From Phenylobacterium sp. (lineage in GTDB: Bacteria > Pseudomonadota > Alphaproteobacteria > Caulobacterales > Caulobacteraceae): 64,000 nt of DNA. The stretch lies in assembly GCF_030681155.1 (NCBI RefSeq), contig NZ_JAUXXE010000071.1, forward strand, positions 124,001 through 188,000, in the 5' to 3' direction. The position numbers and the translations under genes were made by a program. The first letter of the stretch is position 1. Every line of letters begins with the position of its first letter. Under the pieces are notes generated by a model. That model searched no databases. It was not told the DNA's origin and worked only from the letters and a program-made list of their open reading frames with translations. Positions 9,501-17,884 of the stretch are shown in pieces.

Positions 9501-11621
9501 GATCCCAATCTGGGAGCCCCGGCCAATGTGAACTTCGGCGCGGACGGCATCGGCGGCGAGGGTCTGACGGTCACACCGATCAAGACCGTCGCCCTGTGGT
9601 CGGGCGTTGTCGAGACCGGCATGGACGGCAAGGCGGTGATCAAGCTGCCAGCGCCAGAGTTCAACGGCGAACTGCGGCTGATGGCGGTGGCCTGGACCGA
9701 CACCGCAGTCGGCTCAGCCTCCAAGCCGCTGACCGTGCGAGAGCCGGTGGTGACGGACCTCTCCCTGCCCCGCTTCCTGGCCCCGGGCGACAAGGCCTTC
9801 GCGACCCTGGAACTCCACAACCTGGAGGGCAGGGTCGGCTCCTACATCGCCGAACTGACCTCGCAGGGCGGCGTCATCGCGCCGTTCCGCAAGGCCTTCG
9901 AACTGGCGCTCGGGCAGCGGATCGCCGAGCGGATCGCCTTCAACGCCCCCAATCGCGCCGGCATCGGCAAGATCGGCTTCAAGGTCACCGGCCCCGGCTT
10001 CACCACCGCCCGCGACTATCCAATCCAGACGCGGCTGGGCTGGAGCCCGATCACCCGCACGACCTTTGAACTGCAACAGCCGGGCGCGGCCTATACCCCC
10101 GCGCCGGGCCTGCTGGCCGGGCTGGCGGCCGGCGACACCACACTGCAAGTCAGCTACTCGCCGTTCCGCGGGTTCGATCCTGGCCCCATCGCCGTGGCGC
10201 TGTCGCGCTATCCGTTCGGTTGCACAGAACAGACGGTATCGGCCGCCTATCCGCTCCTCTACGCAGCCGAGGTCTCCAGCGACCCCAAGGTCAAGCGGTC
10301 CTCGGCGGCGCTGGGCGGCGCGGTCGGGCGGCTGCTGGATCGGCAGACCTTGGATGGGGCCTTCGGCCTCTGGCGGGTCGGGGACGGCGAGGCCGACCCC
10401 TGGCTCGGCGCCTATGTCACCGACTTCATGCTCGAGGCGCAGAAGGCCGGCGCCCCGGTGCCGCAGGAGGCCATCGACCGGGCGCTGTCGGCCATGCGCC
10501 AAGTTTCGCGACCGGAGGGCTGGGCCTCGGTGTCCTATCGCATGGAATATCCGCAGTGGTGGGCCGGCTCGCCCGAAGCCTCCAAGAAGGCGACAGAGCG
10601 GATGCGCAGCCGCGCCTCGGCCTATGCGCTCTATGTGCTGGCCAAGGGCGGACGCGGCGATCTGGCCCGCCTGCGCTGGTGGCACGACGTGCAGATGAAG
10701 AACGAGGCCTCGCCGCTGGCCAAGGCCCAGGTCGGCGCAGGCCTCGCCCTCATGGGCGACAAGGCGCGCGCCCGCTCAGCCATGCGTCAGGCCGCTCGCT
10801 CGCTCGGCTTCCGGGACGACAGCGACTGGTATCAAAGCCCGTTGCGCGACGTGGCCGCCGTTGTGGCCCTGGCCTATGAGGCCGGCGACGTCGAACTGGC
10901 CCGCAGCCTCCAGACCCGTCTGGAAAACGCCGTGAAGGATCCAGATTCCCTCAACACCCAGGAACAAGCGCGCCTGCTGCAGGCCGCCCACTGGATGCTG
11001 AAGGCGGCCGGCGCCATCAAGATCGACGCCAAGGGGGCCATCCCGCTGGGCGCGACCGGCGGCGCCCCCCGCTGGGCGGTCGGCAAGCTGGCCGAGGCTC
11101 AGTTCGTGAACGCCGGCAAGGGCGCGCTCTGGCGGATGGTCACGGTCACCGGCACGCCGGTGGTTGCGCCGGCGGCTGAGGAAAACGGCCTCTCGCTCTC
11201 CAAGCGGCTGGTCGGCTTCTCGGGCGGATCGGTGGATGCCGCCAGCCTGACCCAGGGCGACCGGGTGATCGTGGTGGTGTCGGGCCGTTCGGCTCAGGCG
11301 CGGACCATGGCGTTGGTGGTGGACGACCCGCTGCCGGCCGGCTTCGAAATCGAGACCGTGCTCGGTCCCGACGACGCCCAGAGCGGGCCGTTCAAGTTCC
11401 TGGGTGAGCTATCCAGCGCCGACGTCCAAGAGGCGCGAGACGACCGCTACGTCGCCTCGATGGACCTTGCCGGCAAGTCCAGCTTCACCTTCGCCTATGT
11501 TGCGCGAGCGGTGACGCCGGGCGACTTCCTCCTGCCCGGCGCCCAGGCCCACGACATGTACCGCCCAAGCCTGAACGCCCGCACCGCCGCCGACCGCACG
11601 GTGATCGCGCCCGGGCTATGA
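6570..11621 (+). CDS. Bacterial alpha-2-macroglobulin (YfhM type) with intact thioester
   Basis: This very large protein (1683 residues) is an envelope-anchored macroglobulin. A single N-terminal membrane helix (about residues 30-48) precedes an extended all-beta region. The YLYTDRGIYRPGETVHLNAL macroglobulin motif lies near residue 450. The thioester motif PFGCTEQ has its cysteine at about residue 1218 and is followed by the helical thioester domain and the receptor-like C-terminal domain. Such proteins trap attacking proteases in the periplasm and work with penicillin-binding protein 1C, whose gene follows with an ATGA overlap. The anchor here is a membrane helix rather than a lipobox. GAGAGGGG precedes the ATG. 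Confidence 0.93.
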   Translation: MPSDETPTVGSQTPRHNWWTKIRASRVSGLLAAGLLVAAFGGGVLAAKGFDGLSFGKPEASAKLEPGAQGWSLFGKPRAAGAARRGIPKPEGFAVWRHRIDTSRAEPQACVELTRPLDPSKSYADFVLVSPDLGSSPAVSVKGAELCVAGTGFTDRRVTLLKGLPAKGGETLAANADIDFTFGEKPPYVGFAGEGVILPREDADGIGIETVNVSRLQVEVWRVVDRNLVRKSISAPDPTGEGQYPDDYGSDSPDDEGRVVWKGELPVTAQGAGERTTTVFPLGAVLKEMKPGAYVIKVRDGSGGRAIKTGDNDGYDPNPPAQARRWVVFTDMALLAYDGSEALDVVVRSLKTAKVMPGVRVALVARNGEDLAEARSDAQGRVRFDRPLLDGEGAADAKMVMAYGADGDLAVLDLDRAPVDLSKQGVGGRADEASGTSGRSVGSAVDGYLYTDRGIYRPGETVHLNALLRDREAKAVKDRKGVIVVRRPSGVEFKRYAFDKAPLGAIATDIALPKSAPRGRWSARLEIDGLDKPAGDISFAVEDFAPQRLAVTAVGQEQVPLKGGETRKIDVTARFLYGAAGAGLQTQGEARLRVDPNPFPQFEGYQWGDQRQPFEEKFLELGQTVTDGDGRAILALSSEEAGDTPQPLLAVFTASVFEPGGRPVREGLNLKVRTKPVYLGAKIDQGDAPAGGDPTISVDLIAANATGQRVAANGVTYNLIAENWDYDWFQQDGRWQWRRTSRDVVVARGTINIAAGQPARISRRLGWGDYRLELTGAGGAKSVIRFASGWGSPAKDVEAPDFVRVSAGTKTYAQGDTVEITLKPPYAGEAQIAVATDRLIDFKTVTVGKDGATVRLKTSAAWGGGAYVLVSVVQPRDPVASPKPRRALGLVYVPLDPKDRKLSVELNTPAKVDSKAMLEIPITIKGAGFGGRARVTLAAVDEGILQLTKFQSPDPVKWYFGKRALTLNYRDDYGRLLDPNLGAPANVNFGADGIGGEGLTVTPIKTVALWSGVVETGMDGKAVIKLPAPEFNGELRLMAVAWTDTAVGSASKPLTVREPVVTDLSLPRFLAPGDKAFATLELHNLEGRVGSYIAELTSQGGVIAPFRKAFELALGQRIAERIAFNAPNRAGIGKIGFKVTGPGFTTARDYPIQTRLGWSPITRTTFELQQPGAAYTPAPGLLAGLAAGDTTLQVSYSPFRGFDPGPIAVALSRYPFGCTEQTVSAAYPLLYAAEVSSDPKVKRSSAALGGAVGRLLDRQTLDGAFGLWRVGDGEADPWLGAYVTDFMLEAQKAGAPVPQEAIDRALSAMRQVSRPEGWASVSYRMEYPQWWAGSPEASKKATERMRSRASAYALYVLAKGGRGDLARLRWWHDVQMKNEASPLAKAQVGAGLALMGDKARARSAMRQAARSLGFRDDSDWYQSPLRDVAAVVALAYEAGDVELARSLQTRLENAVKDPDSLNTQEQARLLQAAHWMLKAAGAIKIDAKGAIPLGATGGAPRWAVGKLAEAQFVNAGKGALWRMVTVTGTPVVAPAAEENGLSLSKRLVGFSGGSVDAASLTQGDRVIVVVSGRSAQARTMALVVDDPLPAGFEIETVLGPDDAQSGPFKFLGELSSADVQEARDDRYVASMDLAGKSSFTFAYVARAVTPGDFLLPGAQAHDMYRPSLNARTAADRTVIAPGL

Positions 11622-13798
11622 GGAGACTCTGGTCGCTTTCCTCCCCTGCGCAGCGGGGGAGGGGGACCGCGCGCAGCGTGGTGGAGGGGGCGGCCCCAGG
11701 CGCCGAGCCCGGTCTCGCCCCCGCCACCGCTTCGCGGTCCCCCTCCCCCATAAATGCGGGAGGAAAAACTCGCGTCATCACCCTCAGCCTGATCGGCCTG
11801 CTCTCGGCGCAGGTGGCGGCGTTTGCGCTGGACGCACTGCTCCCGCCCGACATGACGCGGGCCGAACGCTCGTCGCCCGTGACCCTCGATCGGCGGGGCG
11901 CCTGGCTGCGCGCTTTGCCGGTGGAAGATGGCCGCTGGCGAATCCGCGCCGATCTGGACCGCACCGACGCCACCTTCACCAAGCGCCTGATCAAGATCGA
12001 GGACGGCCGCTTCTGGCTGCACCCCGGCGTCGATCCCTTGGCTGTCGTCCGGGCCGCCGGATCGGCCGTGGCTTCCGGCCGGGTGAGTTCAGGCGCCTCG
12101 ACCCTGACCATGCAGACCGCGCGCCTGCTCGAACCCCGCCCCCGGACCTTGCCCGCCAAGCTGATCGAAATAGTCCGCGCCGTGCAGCTTGAGGCGCGCC
12201 TCTCCAAGCGCGAGATCCTGGCGCTCTATCTGACGCTGGCGCCCTATGGCGGCAATCTGGAGGGGGTGCGGGCCGCCAGTCTCTCCTACTTCGGCCATGA
12301 GCCTGAAACACTGACGGCCGGCGAACAGGCTCTGCTGATCGCCCTGCCGCAGTCGCCGGAGGCCCGCAGGCCAGACCGTCGCCCTGAGGCCGCCCGCGCC
12401 GCACGCCAGCAGGTGCTCGACAAGATGGTCCGCATGGGCGCCCTGACCGAGGTCGACGCCGCCGAGGCGCAGGAGGAGCCGCTGCCCGGCCGCGCGCCCT
12501 TCCCGGCCCTGGCCTGGCACGTCGCCGGCGAGTTGGCGCGCGCCGCGCCCGACCACCAGGCCTCGGTCGTCTCGACCATAGATGCTGGCCTGCAAACGCG
12601 CCTGGAACCGCTCGCCGCCCAGGTCGCCCGCGCCCAAGGGCCGGAAGCCACCGCCGCGATCCTGGTCGTCGAGATCGAAGGCCGCGCCGTCCGCGCCGCC
12701 GTCGGCTCCGGCGGGTTGCAGCGCCCAGGCGGCTGGATCGACATGACCCGCGCCGTGCGCTCGCCGGGCTCGGCGCTGAAGCCGTTCATTTATGGCTTTG
12801 CGTTCGACGACGGCATCGCTGCGCCCGACACCCAGATCGAGGACGCCGCCCGCCGGTTCGGCGACTATCAGCCCGCGAACTTCGACCGTGTGTTTCGCGG
12901 CAAGGTCACTGCGCGCGAGGCCCTGACCAACTCGCTGAACGTCCCGGCCGTGGAACTGCTGGACAAGGTCGGTCCCGGCGCCTTCGAGGCGCGCTTCGAT
13001 GCAGTCGGCGTCAATCTGGTTCGCCCCAAGGCCCAGACCCGCTCGGCAGGCTTGGCGCTCGCCCTCGGCGGGGTTGGGATCACCATGCGCGATCTAGCGG
13101 TGCTCTACGCCGCGCTCGGCGATGGCGGAGTCGCCAAGCCGCTGGCCTGGACGGAAGATCAGGCCGAGCACCGCCGTCGCCAGGGCGGACGCCGGCTGAT
13201 GCGGGCTGAAGCGGCGACCCAGGTGCTGGATATCCTGCGCGAGACCCCGCCACCCGCCGGATCGACCCCCGCCGCCCTGACCAAGGGACGGCCGGTCATG
13301 GCCTTCAAGACCGGCACCTCCTACGGCTTCCGCGACGCCGTGGCCGCCGGGGTGGTGGGTCCCTATGTGATCGTGGTGTGGACCGGCCGTGCGGATGGCG
13401 GCGCGCGCGGTGGGCTGACCGGTCGCGACGCCGCCCTGCCGCTGCTGTTTGACACCGCCGACCTGATCGACGCCCCGCCCTCGGCTCCGCGCCCGATCGC
13501 GCCGCGCGCCGCGCCTGAAGCGCTCGCCAAGCTGGAGCAACGCAACGAGGGCCCCCGGCTGATCTTCCCGCCGAACGGTTCGAGCGTGCAGGTCGAGGCC
13601 TTCGGCCCCACCTCGCGGGGGCTGGCGCTGGCGGCCGGCGGCGAGAACCTGTCGTGGTATGTGGCCGGGGAGCCGCTGGCCCCCGATCCGGTCAGCGGGC
13701 GGGTGATCTGGCGACCCAAGGGGCCGGGATTCTACCGGATCACCGTCGTCGACGGTGAGGGCCGCAAGGCGACGGCCAGGGTGCGGATCAAGGGATAG
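11618..13798 (+). CDS. pbpC: Penicillin-binding protein 1C (bifunctional peptidoglycan synthase)
   Basis: The protein has a transglycosylase domain (EDGRFWLHPGVDP near residue 130) and a transpeptidase domain with S385-A-L-K, the SLN motif (TNSLN) and KTGTS near residue 565. It ends with the PBP1C-specific C-terminal domain (PRLIFPPNG...). It would polymerise and cross-link peptidoglycan at the inner membrane, probably as a repair synthase working with the macroglobulin encoded upstream. The stop of that gene overlaps this ATG. Residues about 7-50, before the membrane helix (VITLSLIGLLSAQVAAF), are encoded by an inverted-repeat element, so the native N-terminus has probably been lengthened. 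A start downstream of the repeat cannot be excluded. Confidence 0.93.
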   Translation: MRRLWSLSSPAQRGRGTARSVVEGAAPGAEPGLAPATASRSPSPINAGGKTRVITLSLIGLLSAQVAAFALDALLPPDMTRAERSSPVTLDRRGAWLRALPVEDGRWRIRADLDRTDATFTKRLIKIEDGRFWLHPGVDPLAVVRAAGSAVASGRVSSGASTLTMQTARLLEPRPRTLPAKLIEIVRAVQLEARLSKREILALYLTLAPYGGNLEGVRAASLSYFGHEPETLTAGEQALLIALPQSPEARRPDRRPEAARAARQQVLDKMVRMGALTEVDAAEAQEEPLPGRAPFPALAWHVAGELARAAPDHQASVVSTIDAGLQTRLEPLAAQVARAQGPEATAAILVVEIEGRAVRAAVGSGGLQRPGGWIDMTRAVRSPGSALKPFIYGFAFDDGIAAPDTQIEDAARRFGDYQPANFDRVFRGKVTAREALTNSLNVPAVELLDKVGPGAFEARFDAVGVNLVRPKAQTRSAGLALALGGVGITMRDLAVLYAALGDGGVAKPLAWTEDQAEHRRRQGGRRLMRAEAATQVLDILRETPPPAGSTPAALTKGRPVMAFKTGTSYGFRDAVAAGVVGPYVIVVWTGRADGGARGGLTGRDAALPLLFDTADLIDAPPSAPRPIAPRAAPEALAKLEQRNEGPRLIFPPNGSSVQVEAFGPTSRGLALAAGGENLSWYVAGEPLAPDPVSGRVIWRPKGPGFYRITVVDGEGRKATARVRIKG
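11637..11767. repeat. Long inverted repeat inserted in the 5' coding region of pbpC
   Basis: A 17-bp perfect inverted repeat (GGGGGAGGGGGACCGCG at 11655-11671, complement at 11733-11749) lies inside outer arms TTTCCTCCCC (11637-11646) and GGGAGGAAAA (11758-11767). Each arm also carries a small CTCCCC/GGGGAG hairpin. The design matches the other C/G-rich intergenic repeats at 13809 and 53652. Here it lies within an open frame and keeps it open, adding roughly 43 residues rich in Arg, Ala, Gly and Pro. Confidence 0.75.
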
Positions 13799-13808
13799 AG
13801 AAGAAAGA

Positions 13809-13883
13809 CCCCTCACCCGGCCTCTCCCCAACGGGGAGAGGAGAAGAGACATTCCTCTCCCCCGGGAGAGGTTAGGTGAGGGG
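13809..13883. repeat. Intergenic inverted repeat between converging genes
   Basis: The outer arms CCCCTCACC (13809-13817) and GGTGAGGGG (13875-13883) enclose two internal hairpins built from CCTCTCCCC/GGGGAGAGG. It lies between the converging ends of pbpC and the carbonic anhydrase gene and could end transcription from both sides. Confidence 0.7.
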
Positions 13884-13909
13884 GCGGCGCGCAGCGACGC
13901 TTAGCCGCC

Positions 13910-14530
13910 TCAGCTCTCGTCGATGATCTTTTCCAACGCCTTAGGTCCGGAGATCGCGCAGTTCATGTCCGTGACCAGTCCGTTGGCGATCGAATAGACC
14001 CAGCCGTGGACGCACAGGTCCTGGCCCCGCGCCCAGGCGTCCTGGACGAAGACGTCGGAGGCGACGTTGCGCACCTGGCGTATGACATTCAGCTCGATCA
14101 GCCGGTCGAGACGCTCATGGTCATGCAGCGACTCGAGCTCGACGCGGTTCTCGGCATAGACCTCGCGGATCGGGTGCAGCCAGTGATCGACCAGGCCGCG
14201 GCGCTTGCCGTCCACGGCGGCGGCCACGCCCCCGCAGCCATAGTGGCCCACCACCATGATGTGCTTCACCTTCAGCACGTCGACCGCGAACTGCAGCACC
14301 GACAGGTAGTTGGCGTCCTGCGGCGGGGCGAGGTTGGCGACGTTGCGGTGAACGAACAGCTCGCCGGGATCGAGGTTGACGATCTCGTTGGCCGGCACGC
14401 GGCTGTCGGAACAGCCGATCCAGAGATATTCCGGGCTCTGCTGAGCGACCAGTCGCTTGAAGAACCCCGGATCGACGGAGAGCTTTCCGGCCGCCCAGAT
14501 GCGGTTGTTCTCTTTCAGGTCTTCAAGCAT
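13910..14530 (-). CDS. Beta-class carbonic anhydrase
   Basis: This 206-residue protein interconverts CO2 and bicarbonate in the cytoplasm. The zinc ligands and catalytic dyad are visible: CSDSR near residue 40 (Cys and Asp) and the HYGCGG motif (His and Cys) near residue 96. Length and motifs are typical of bacterial beta carbonic anhydrases. Its start overlaps the end of the maleylacetoacetate isomerase gene by eight bases, so it is probably the last gene of a three-gene operon with FAH-family hydrolase and isomerase genes. Any link to aromatic degradation is only positional. Confidence 0.93.
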   Translation of the reverse strand: MLEDLKENNRIWAAGKLSVDPGFFKRLVAQQSPEYLWIGCSDSRVPANEIVNLDPGELFVHRNVANLAPPQDANYLSVLQFAVDVLKVKHIMVVGHYGCGGVAAAVDGKRRGLVDHWLHPIREVYAENRVELESLHDHERLDRLIELNVIRQVRNVASDVFVQDAWARGQDLCVHGWVYSIANGLVTDMNCAISGPKALEKIIDES

Positions 14531-15167
14531 GGACGGCGTCCGGTTGATTGTCGGGTTGGGCGGCGATGAAGGCGGGATGCTGGGCGGCGTGATCGGCGAC
14601 CGCGCGGATCGCCGGGAACGGCGTCAGATCCACATTGTAGCGGCCGGCCGAATAGACCTGCGGGATCAGGCAACAGTCGGCGATGGTGGGTTGATCGCCG
14701 AAGGCGAAGCCCTGGCCATGCCTTGCGACCATCGGTTCCAGCGCTGTGAAGCCATCGACGATCCAGCGCTGGCTCCACGCCTCGCGGCCGGGCGCATCGA
14801 CGCCCAGGTCGGTCAGCGCCTTCTGAATGCGCATATTGTTCAGCGGATGGATGTCGCTGGCGATGATGGCGGCCATGGCCCGCACGGTCGCGCGGTCAAA
14901 GACGTCTTTCGGCAGCAAGGCCGGCTCGGGATGAACGTCCTCCAGCCATTCCAGGATGGCCAGGCTCTGGGTCAGGACCCTGCCATCGGCCTCCAGCGCC
15001 GGCGTCAGATGCTGGGCGTTCCTGGTCGCGACATAGTCGGCGGCGTGTTGCTCGCCCTTCAGCAGGTTGACCCCGACATAGCTGTAGTCGAGCCCCTTGA
15101 GCTGGAGCCCGATCCGGACGCGATAGGGCGCGGTGGCGCGCCAGTATGAGTGCAGCGTGAGGGTCAT
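14523..15167 (-). CDS. maiA: Maleylacetoacetate isomerase (zeta-class glutathione transferase)
   Basis: The N-terminus LHSYWRATAPYRVRIGLQLKG carries the zeta-class glutathione-binding motif, including the catalytic serine/threonine-type region. LTQSLAILEWLE follows, the conserved glutathione-contact segment (QSxAI). The enzyme isomerises maleylacetoacetate to fumarylacetoacetate in tyrosine and homogentisate breakdown. The upstream gene, overlapping by four bases (ATGA-type), encodes an FAH-family hydrolase that could carry out the next step. The 214-residue length is normal. Confidence 0.88.
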   Translation of the reverse strand: MTLTLHSYWRATAPYRVRIGLQLKGLDYSYVGVNLLKGEQHAADYVATRNAQHLTPALEADGRVLTQSLAILEWLEDVHPEPALLPKDVFDRATVRAMAAIIASDIHPLNNMRIQKALTDLGVDAPGREAWSQRWIVDGFTALEPMVARHGQGFAFGDQPTIADCCLIPQVYSAGRYNVDLTPFPAIRAVADHAAQHPAFIAAQPDNQPDAVHA

Positions 15168-15859
15168 GCGCTCACCGTGAAGGTCAGCTCTCCCACGCCC
15201 TCGATCTCGCCCGTGACGACATCGCCGGGTTCAAGAGGACCAACGCCCTCAGGCGTGCCGGTGAAGATCAGATCGCCCGGCGCAAGGGTCCAGAGCTTGG
15301 AAGCCTCGGCGATAATTTCGGCGACGTTCCAGATCATGTCGGAGACCTCGCCCTGCTGACGAAGTTCGCCGTTGACCGAGATCGCGATGCGGCCCTGCGG
15401 CGGCGCGCCGTCCCATTTGCGGATCGCCGAGATCGGGGCCGAGGCGTCGAAGCCCTTGGCAGCATCCCAGGGATGGCCCTTGTCCTTGGCGGCGTTCTGC
15501 AGGTCGCGGCGGGTAAGGTCCACGCCGACCGCATAGCCGTAGACGAGGTCAAGCGCCTGATCGACGGCGATGTCGCGACCTCCGCCCTTCAACGCCACCA
15601 CGAGTTCGATCTCATGATGCAGGTTGCTGGTTAGCGGAGGATAGGGCGCCGGCCGGCCGGGCTGAACGATCGCATCGGCGGGCTTGGCGAAGAAGAATGG
15701 CGGGTCGCGGTCATCGCCCCCCATTTCCTTGCGGTGAGCGGCGTAGTTGCGGCCCACACAGAGGATTCGCCGAATGGGGAAAACAGCGGCCTCCCCCTCG
15801 ACGGGCGCGGTTGTGGGCGCGGGCGGCGGCAGGACGTAGGCGGTCATAACTGCCGCCAT
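15164..15859 (-). CDS. Fumarylacetoacetate hydrolase family protein
   Basis: The short form of the FAH fold is seen: RILCVGRNYAAHRKEMG near residue 30, FFFAKPADA, and the metal-binding HHEIELVVAL segment followed by GYAVGVDLTRRDLQ. The family cleaves or decarboxylates acylpyruvates and related diketo acids. Given maiA directly downstream, hydrolysis of fumarylacetoacetate or an analogous step is likely, but short FAH proteins often act on fumarylpyruvate or oxaloacetate instead. Two in-frame ATGs exist, at 15859 and 15847. Neither has a strong ribosome-binding site and the second may be used. Confidence 0.85.
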   Translation of the reverse strand: MAAVMTAYVLPPPAPTTAPVEGEAAVFPIRRILCVGRNYAAHRKEMGGDDRDPPFFFAKPADAIVQPGRPAPYPPLTSNLHHEIELVVALKGGGRDIAVDQALDLVYGYAVGVDLTRRDLQNAAKDKGHPWDAAKGFDASAPISAIRKWDGAPPQGRIAISVNGELRQQGEVSDMIWNVAEIIAEASKLWTLAPGDLIFTGTPEGVGPLEPGDVVTGEIEGVGELTFTVSA

Positions 15860-15913
15860 ACGCCCGGAGGTTCATTCTGTGAACCCCCGCCGCCGCCCCT
15901 TAGGGCCCCGCGC

Positions 15914-16504
15914 CTACTTCGTGGCGTCGCGAAGGGTCTTGGCGTGGTCGAAATGCTGCTGAACCACCGGCGCGGTGGAAGCCGCGAAGGCCTTGATCGC
16001 CGGGACGTCGCCGTCCTGGGCGTAGCGTTGCATCAGGTTCAGCGCGCTCTGGTGAGCATCGACCTGATTTTCCATATAGGCCTTATCGAAATTGGCGGCC
16101 TTCTTGAGGTCGTCGAGCTTGGCCTGCAGGTCGGCGGGCAGAACCGTCACGACCACCAGGGTCGTTTGGCCCGCGTCAGCAATGGCCTTCTTGAGCGCGG
16201 CGGTGGACTTGGTATGCGCCGCGACCATGTCGGCGGCGAACTTCTTCACCTCGGCGTTCTTGGACGTGGCCTGGGCCAGCTTGGCGGCCTCGATCTCGAA
16301 CAGGTCGCTGGCCGACGCCTTCTCGACGAAGACCGGAGCGGAGGCCTCATCTGCCGGGGTGGCGATGGTGGCGGCGGGATTGGCGTCTGGCGTCGCAGCC
16401 TGTTCCGCGGGCGTCGCGGCGCCCTTGGTCTCGGTCTTCTGGCCGCAGGCGGCGAGCGAAAGGGCGGCGATGGCCGCGCCTGCGATCAACAGGGGACGAG
16501 TCAT
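15914..16504 (-). CDS. DUF4142 lipoprotein
   Basis: The protein starts with a lipoprotein signal peptide ending in the lipobox LAAC (Cys20). A low-complexity Ala/Thr/Pro linker and a helical domain with HTKSTAALKKA and AHQSALNLMQRYA follow, typical of DUF4142 ferritin-like helical bundles. It should be anchored in the envelope. Function is unknown, but members of the family are often induced by stress. AGGAGT lies ahead of the ATG. A near-consensus EcfG promoter lies 65 bases upstream, which fits control by the general stress response. Confidence 0.87.
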   Translation of the reverse strand: MTRPLLIAGAAIAALSLAACGQKTETKGAATPAEQAATPDANPAATIATPADEASAPVFVEKASASDLFEIEAAKLAQATSKNAEVKKFAADMVAAHTKSTAALKKAIADAGQTTLVVVTVLPADLQAKLDDLKKAANFDKAYMENQVDAHQSALNLMQRYAQDGDVPAIKAFAASTAPVVQQHFDHAKTLRDATK

Positions 16505-16568
16505 GGGTTACTCCTGGCATTGACATACGAAGGGTCACGCGGCTCCAAACAAGCTGCGCACGTCTCCA

Positions 16569-16593
16569 AACTCACGGATGCGTGATGAGTTCC
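16569..16593 (-). promoter_or_regulatory. Near-consensus EcfG promoter for the DUF4142 gene
   Basis: On the minus strand GGAAC (16593-16589) is followed after 16 bases by AGTT instead of CGTT, then TGG. The -10 end lies 65 bases before the start codon. One mismatch from the consensus used for the other promoters listed here. Confidence 0.45.
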
Positions 16594-16608
16594 GGGGAGG
16601 GTGAAAAC

Positions 16609-17832
16609 GTGACCGAAGCCAACAGCGCCGCCGCGCCAGCCAACGAAGGCCCCCTGAAAGGCCTGCGGGTGATCGAGATGGGCACCCTGATCGCCGGCCC
16701 CTTCTGCGGCCAGATCCTCGGCGATTTCGGCGCGGACGTGATCAAGATCGAAGACCCAAAGGTCGGGGACCCAATGCGCCAGTGGGGCCGCAGCCTGCCC
16801 AAGGGCTTGTCGCCCTGGTGGCCGGTGATCGGCCGCAACAAGAAATCGGTCGGCCTGAACCTGCGCACGCCCGAGGGCCGCGCCATCGCCGAGACCCTGA
16901 TCGACGGGGCCGACGTGCTGATCGAGAACTTCCGACCCGGCACCATGGAAAAGTGGGGCATGAGCTATGAGGCCCTGGCCGCCCGCAACCCGCGCCTGAT
17001 CATGGCCCGCGTCTCCGGCTTTGGTCAGACCGGCCCCTATGCCAGCCGCGCGGGCTATGGCCTGATCGGCGAGGCGATGGGCGGACTGCGGCACGTCACC
17101 GGCGAGCCGGACCGCCCCCCGGCCCGCGCCGGCATCTCCATCGGCGACAGCCTGACCGCCATGCATGCCGTCATGGGCATCACCATGGCGATGCATGCCC
17201 GCGAGCGCACCGGCCGCGGCCAGGTCGTCGACGCGGCCCTCTATGAGAGCGTGCTGGCGGTGATGGAGAACTTGGTCACCGAATACGACCTGACCGGCTA
17301 TGTCCGCGAGCGCTCAGGCTCGGTCCTGCCCGGCATCGCGCCATCCAACGTCTATCCGTGCGCAAACGACGAGATGATCCTGATCGGCGGAAATGGCGAC
17401 ACGGTCTATGCTCGGCTGTGCGAGACCATGGGGCGGCCGGAATTGGCGAGCGATCCCAAGTTCGTCGATCACGCTGCGCGCGGCGCCAATCAAACCGAAC
17501 TCGACCAGATCATCAGCGGCTGGACCAGGACCCAGTCTCTGGACGCCCTGCTGGAACTGTTGGAAGCCAAGGGCATCCCGGCCGGCCGTATCTTCCGCGC
17601 GCCCGACATGCTGGAGCACGAACAGTTCAAGGCTCGCGAGTCGATCGTCGAGACCGACCATCCGGTGTTCGGCAAGATCAAGATGCAGAACGCCTTCCCG
17701 AAAATGTCCGAAACCCCCGGCGCGGTCCGTTGGCCCGGGCCGGGCCTGGGCCAGCATACCGACGAGGTGCTGGCCGGCGCCGGCCTCACATCCGAGGCGA
17801 TCGCCGAGCTGCGCGCCAAGGGAGTCGTCTAG
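16609..17832 (+). CDS. CaiB/BaiF family (class III) CoA transferase
   Basis: Class III CoA transferases move CoA between acyl groups. The family signatures are present: GLRVIEMGTLIAGPFCGQ at the N-terminus, DFGADVIKIE, the NKKSVGLNL segment, and the catalytic aspartate region GADVLIENFRPG. A GTG start at 16609 is preferred because GGGGAGGG lies eight bases before it. An ATG 27 bases further upstream would place that ribosome-binding site inside the gene. The substrate cannot be told from sequence. The gene stands alone, divergent from the DUF4142 gene. Confidence 0.87.
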   Translation: MTEANSAAAPANEGPLKGLRVIEMGTLIAGPFCGQILGDFGADVIKIEDPKVGDPMRQWGRSLPKGLSPWWPVIGRNKKSVGLNLRTPEGRAIAETLIDGADVLIENFRPGTMEKWGMSYEALAARNPRLIMARVSGFGQTGPYASRAGYGLIGEAMGGLRHVTGEPDRPPARAGISIGDSLTAMHAVMGITMAMHARERTGRGQVVDAALYESVLAVMENLVTEYDLTGYVRERSGSVLPGIAPSNVYPCANDEMILIGGNGDTVYARLCETMGRPELASDPKFVDHAARGANQTELDQIISGWTRTQSLDALLELLEAKGIPAGRIFRAPDMLEHEQFKARESIVETDHPVFGKIKMQNAFPKMSETPGAVRWPGPGLGQHTDEVLAGAGLTSEAIAELRAKGVV

Positions 17833-17884
17833 GCGTCAGGCAACGCCGCGCCGAGCCTGGTGTTCGGTGCTCATTCCCGCCCCT

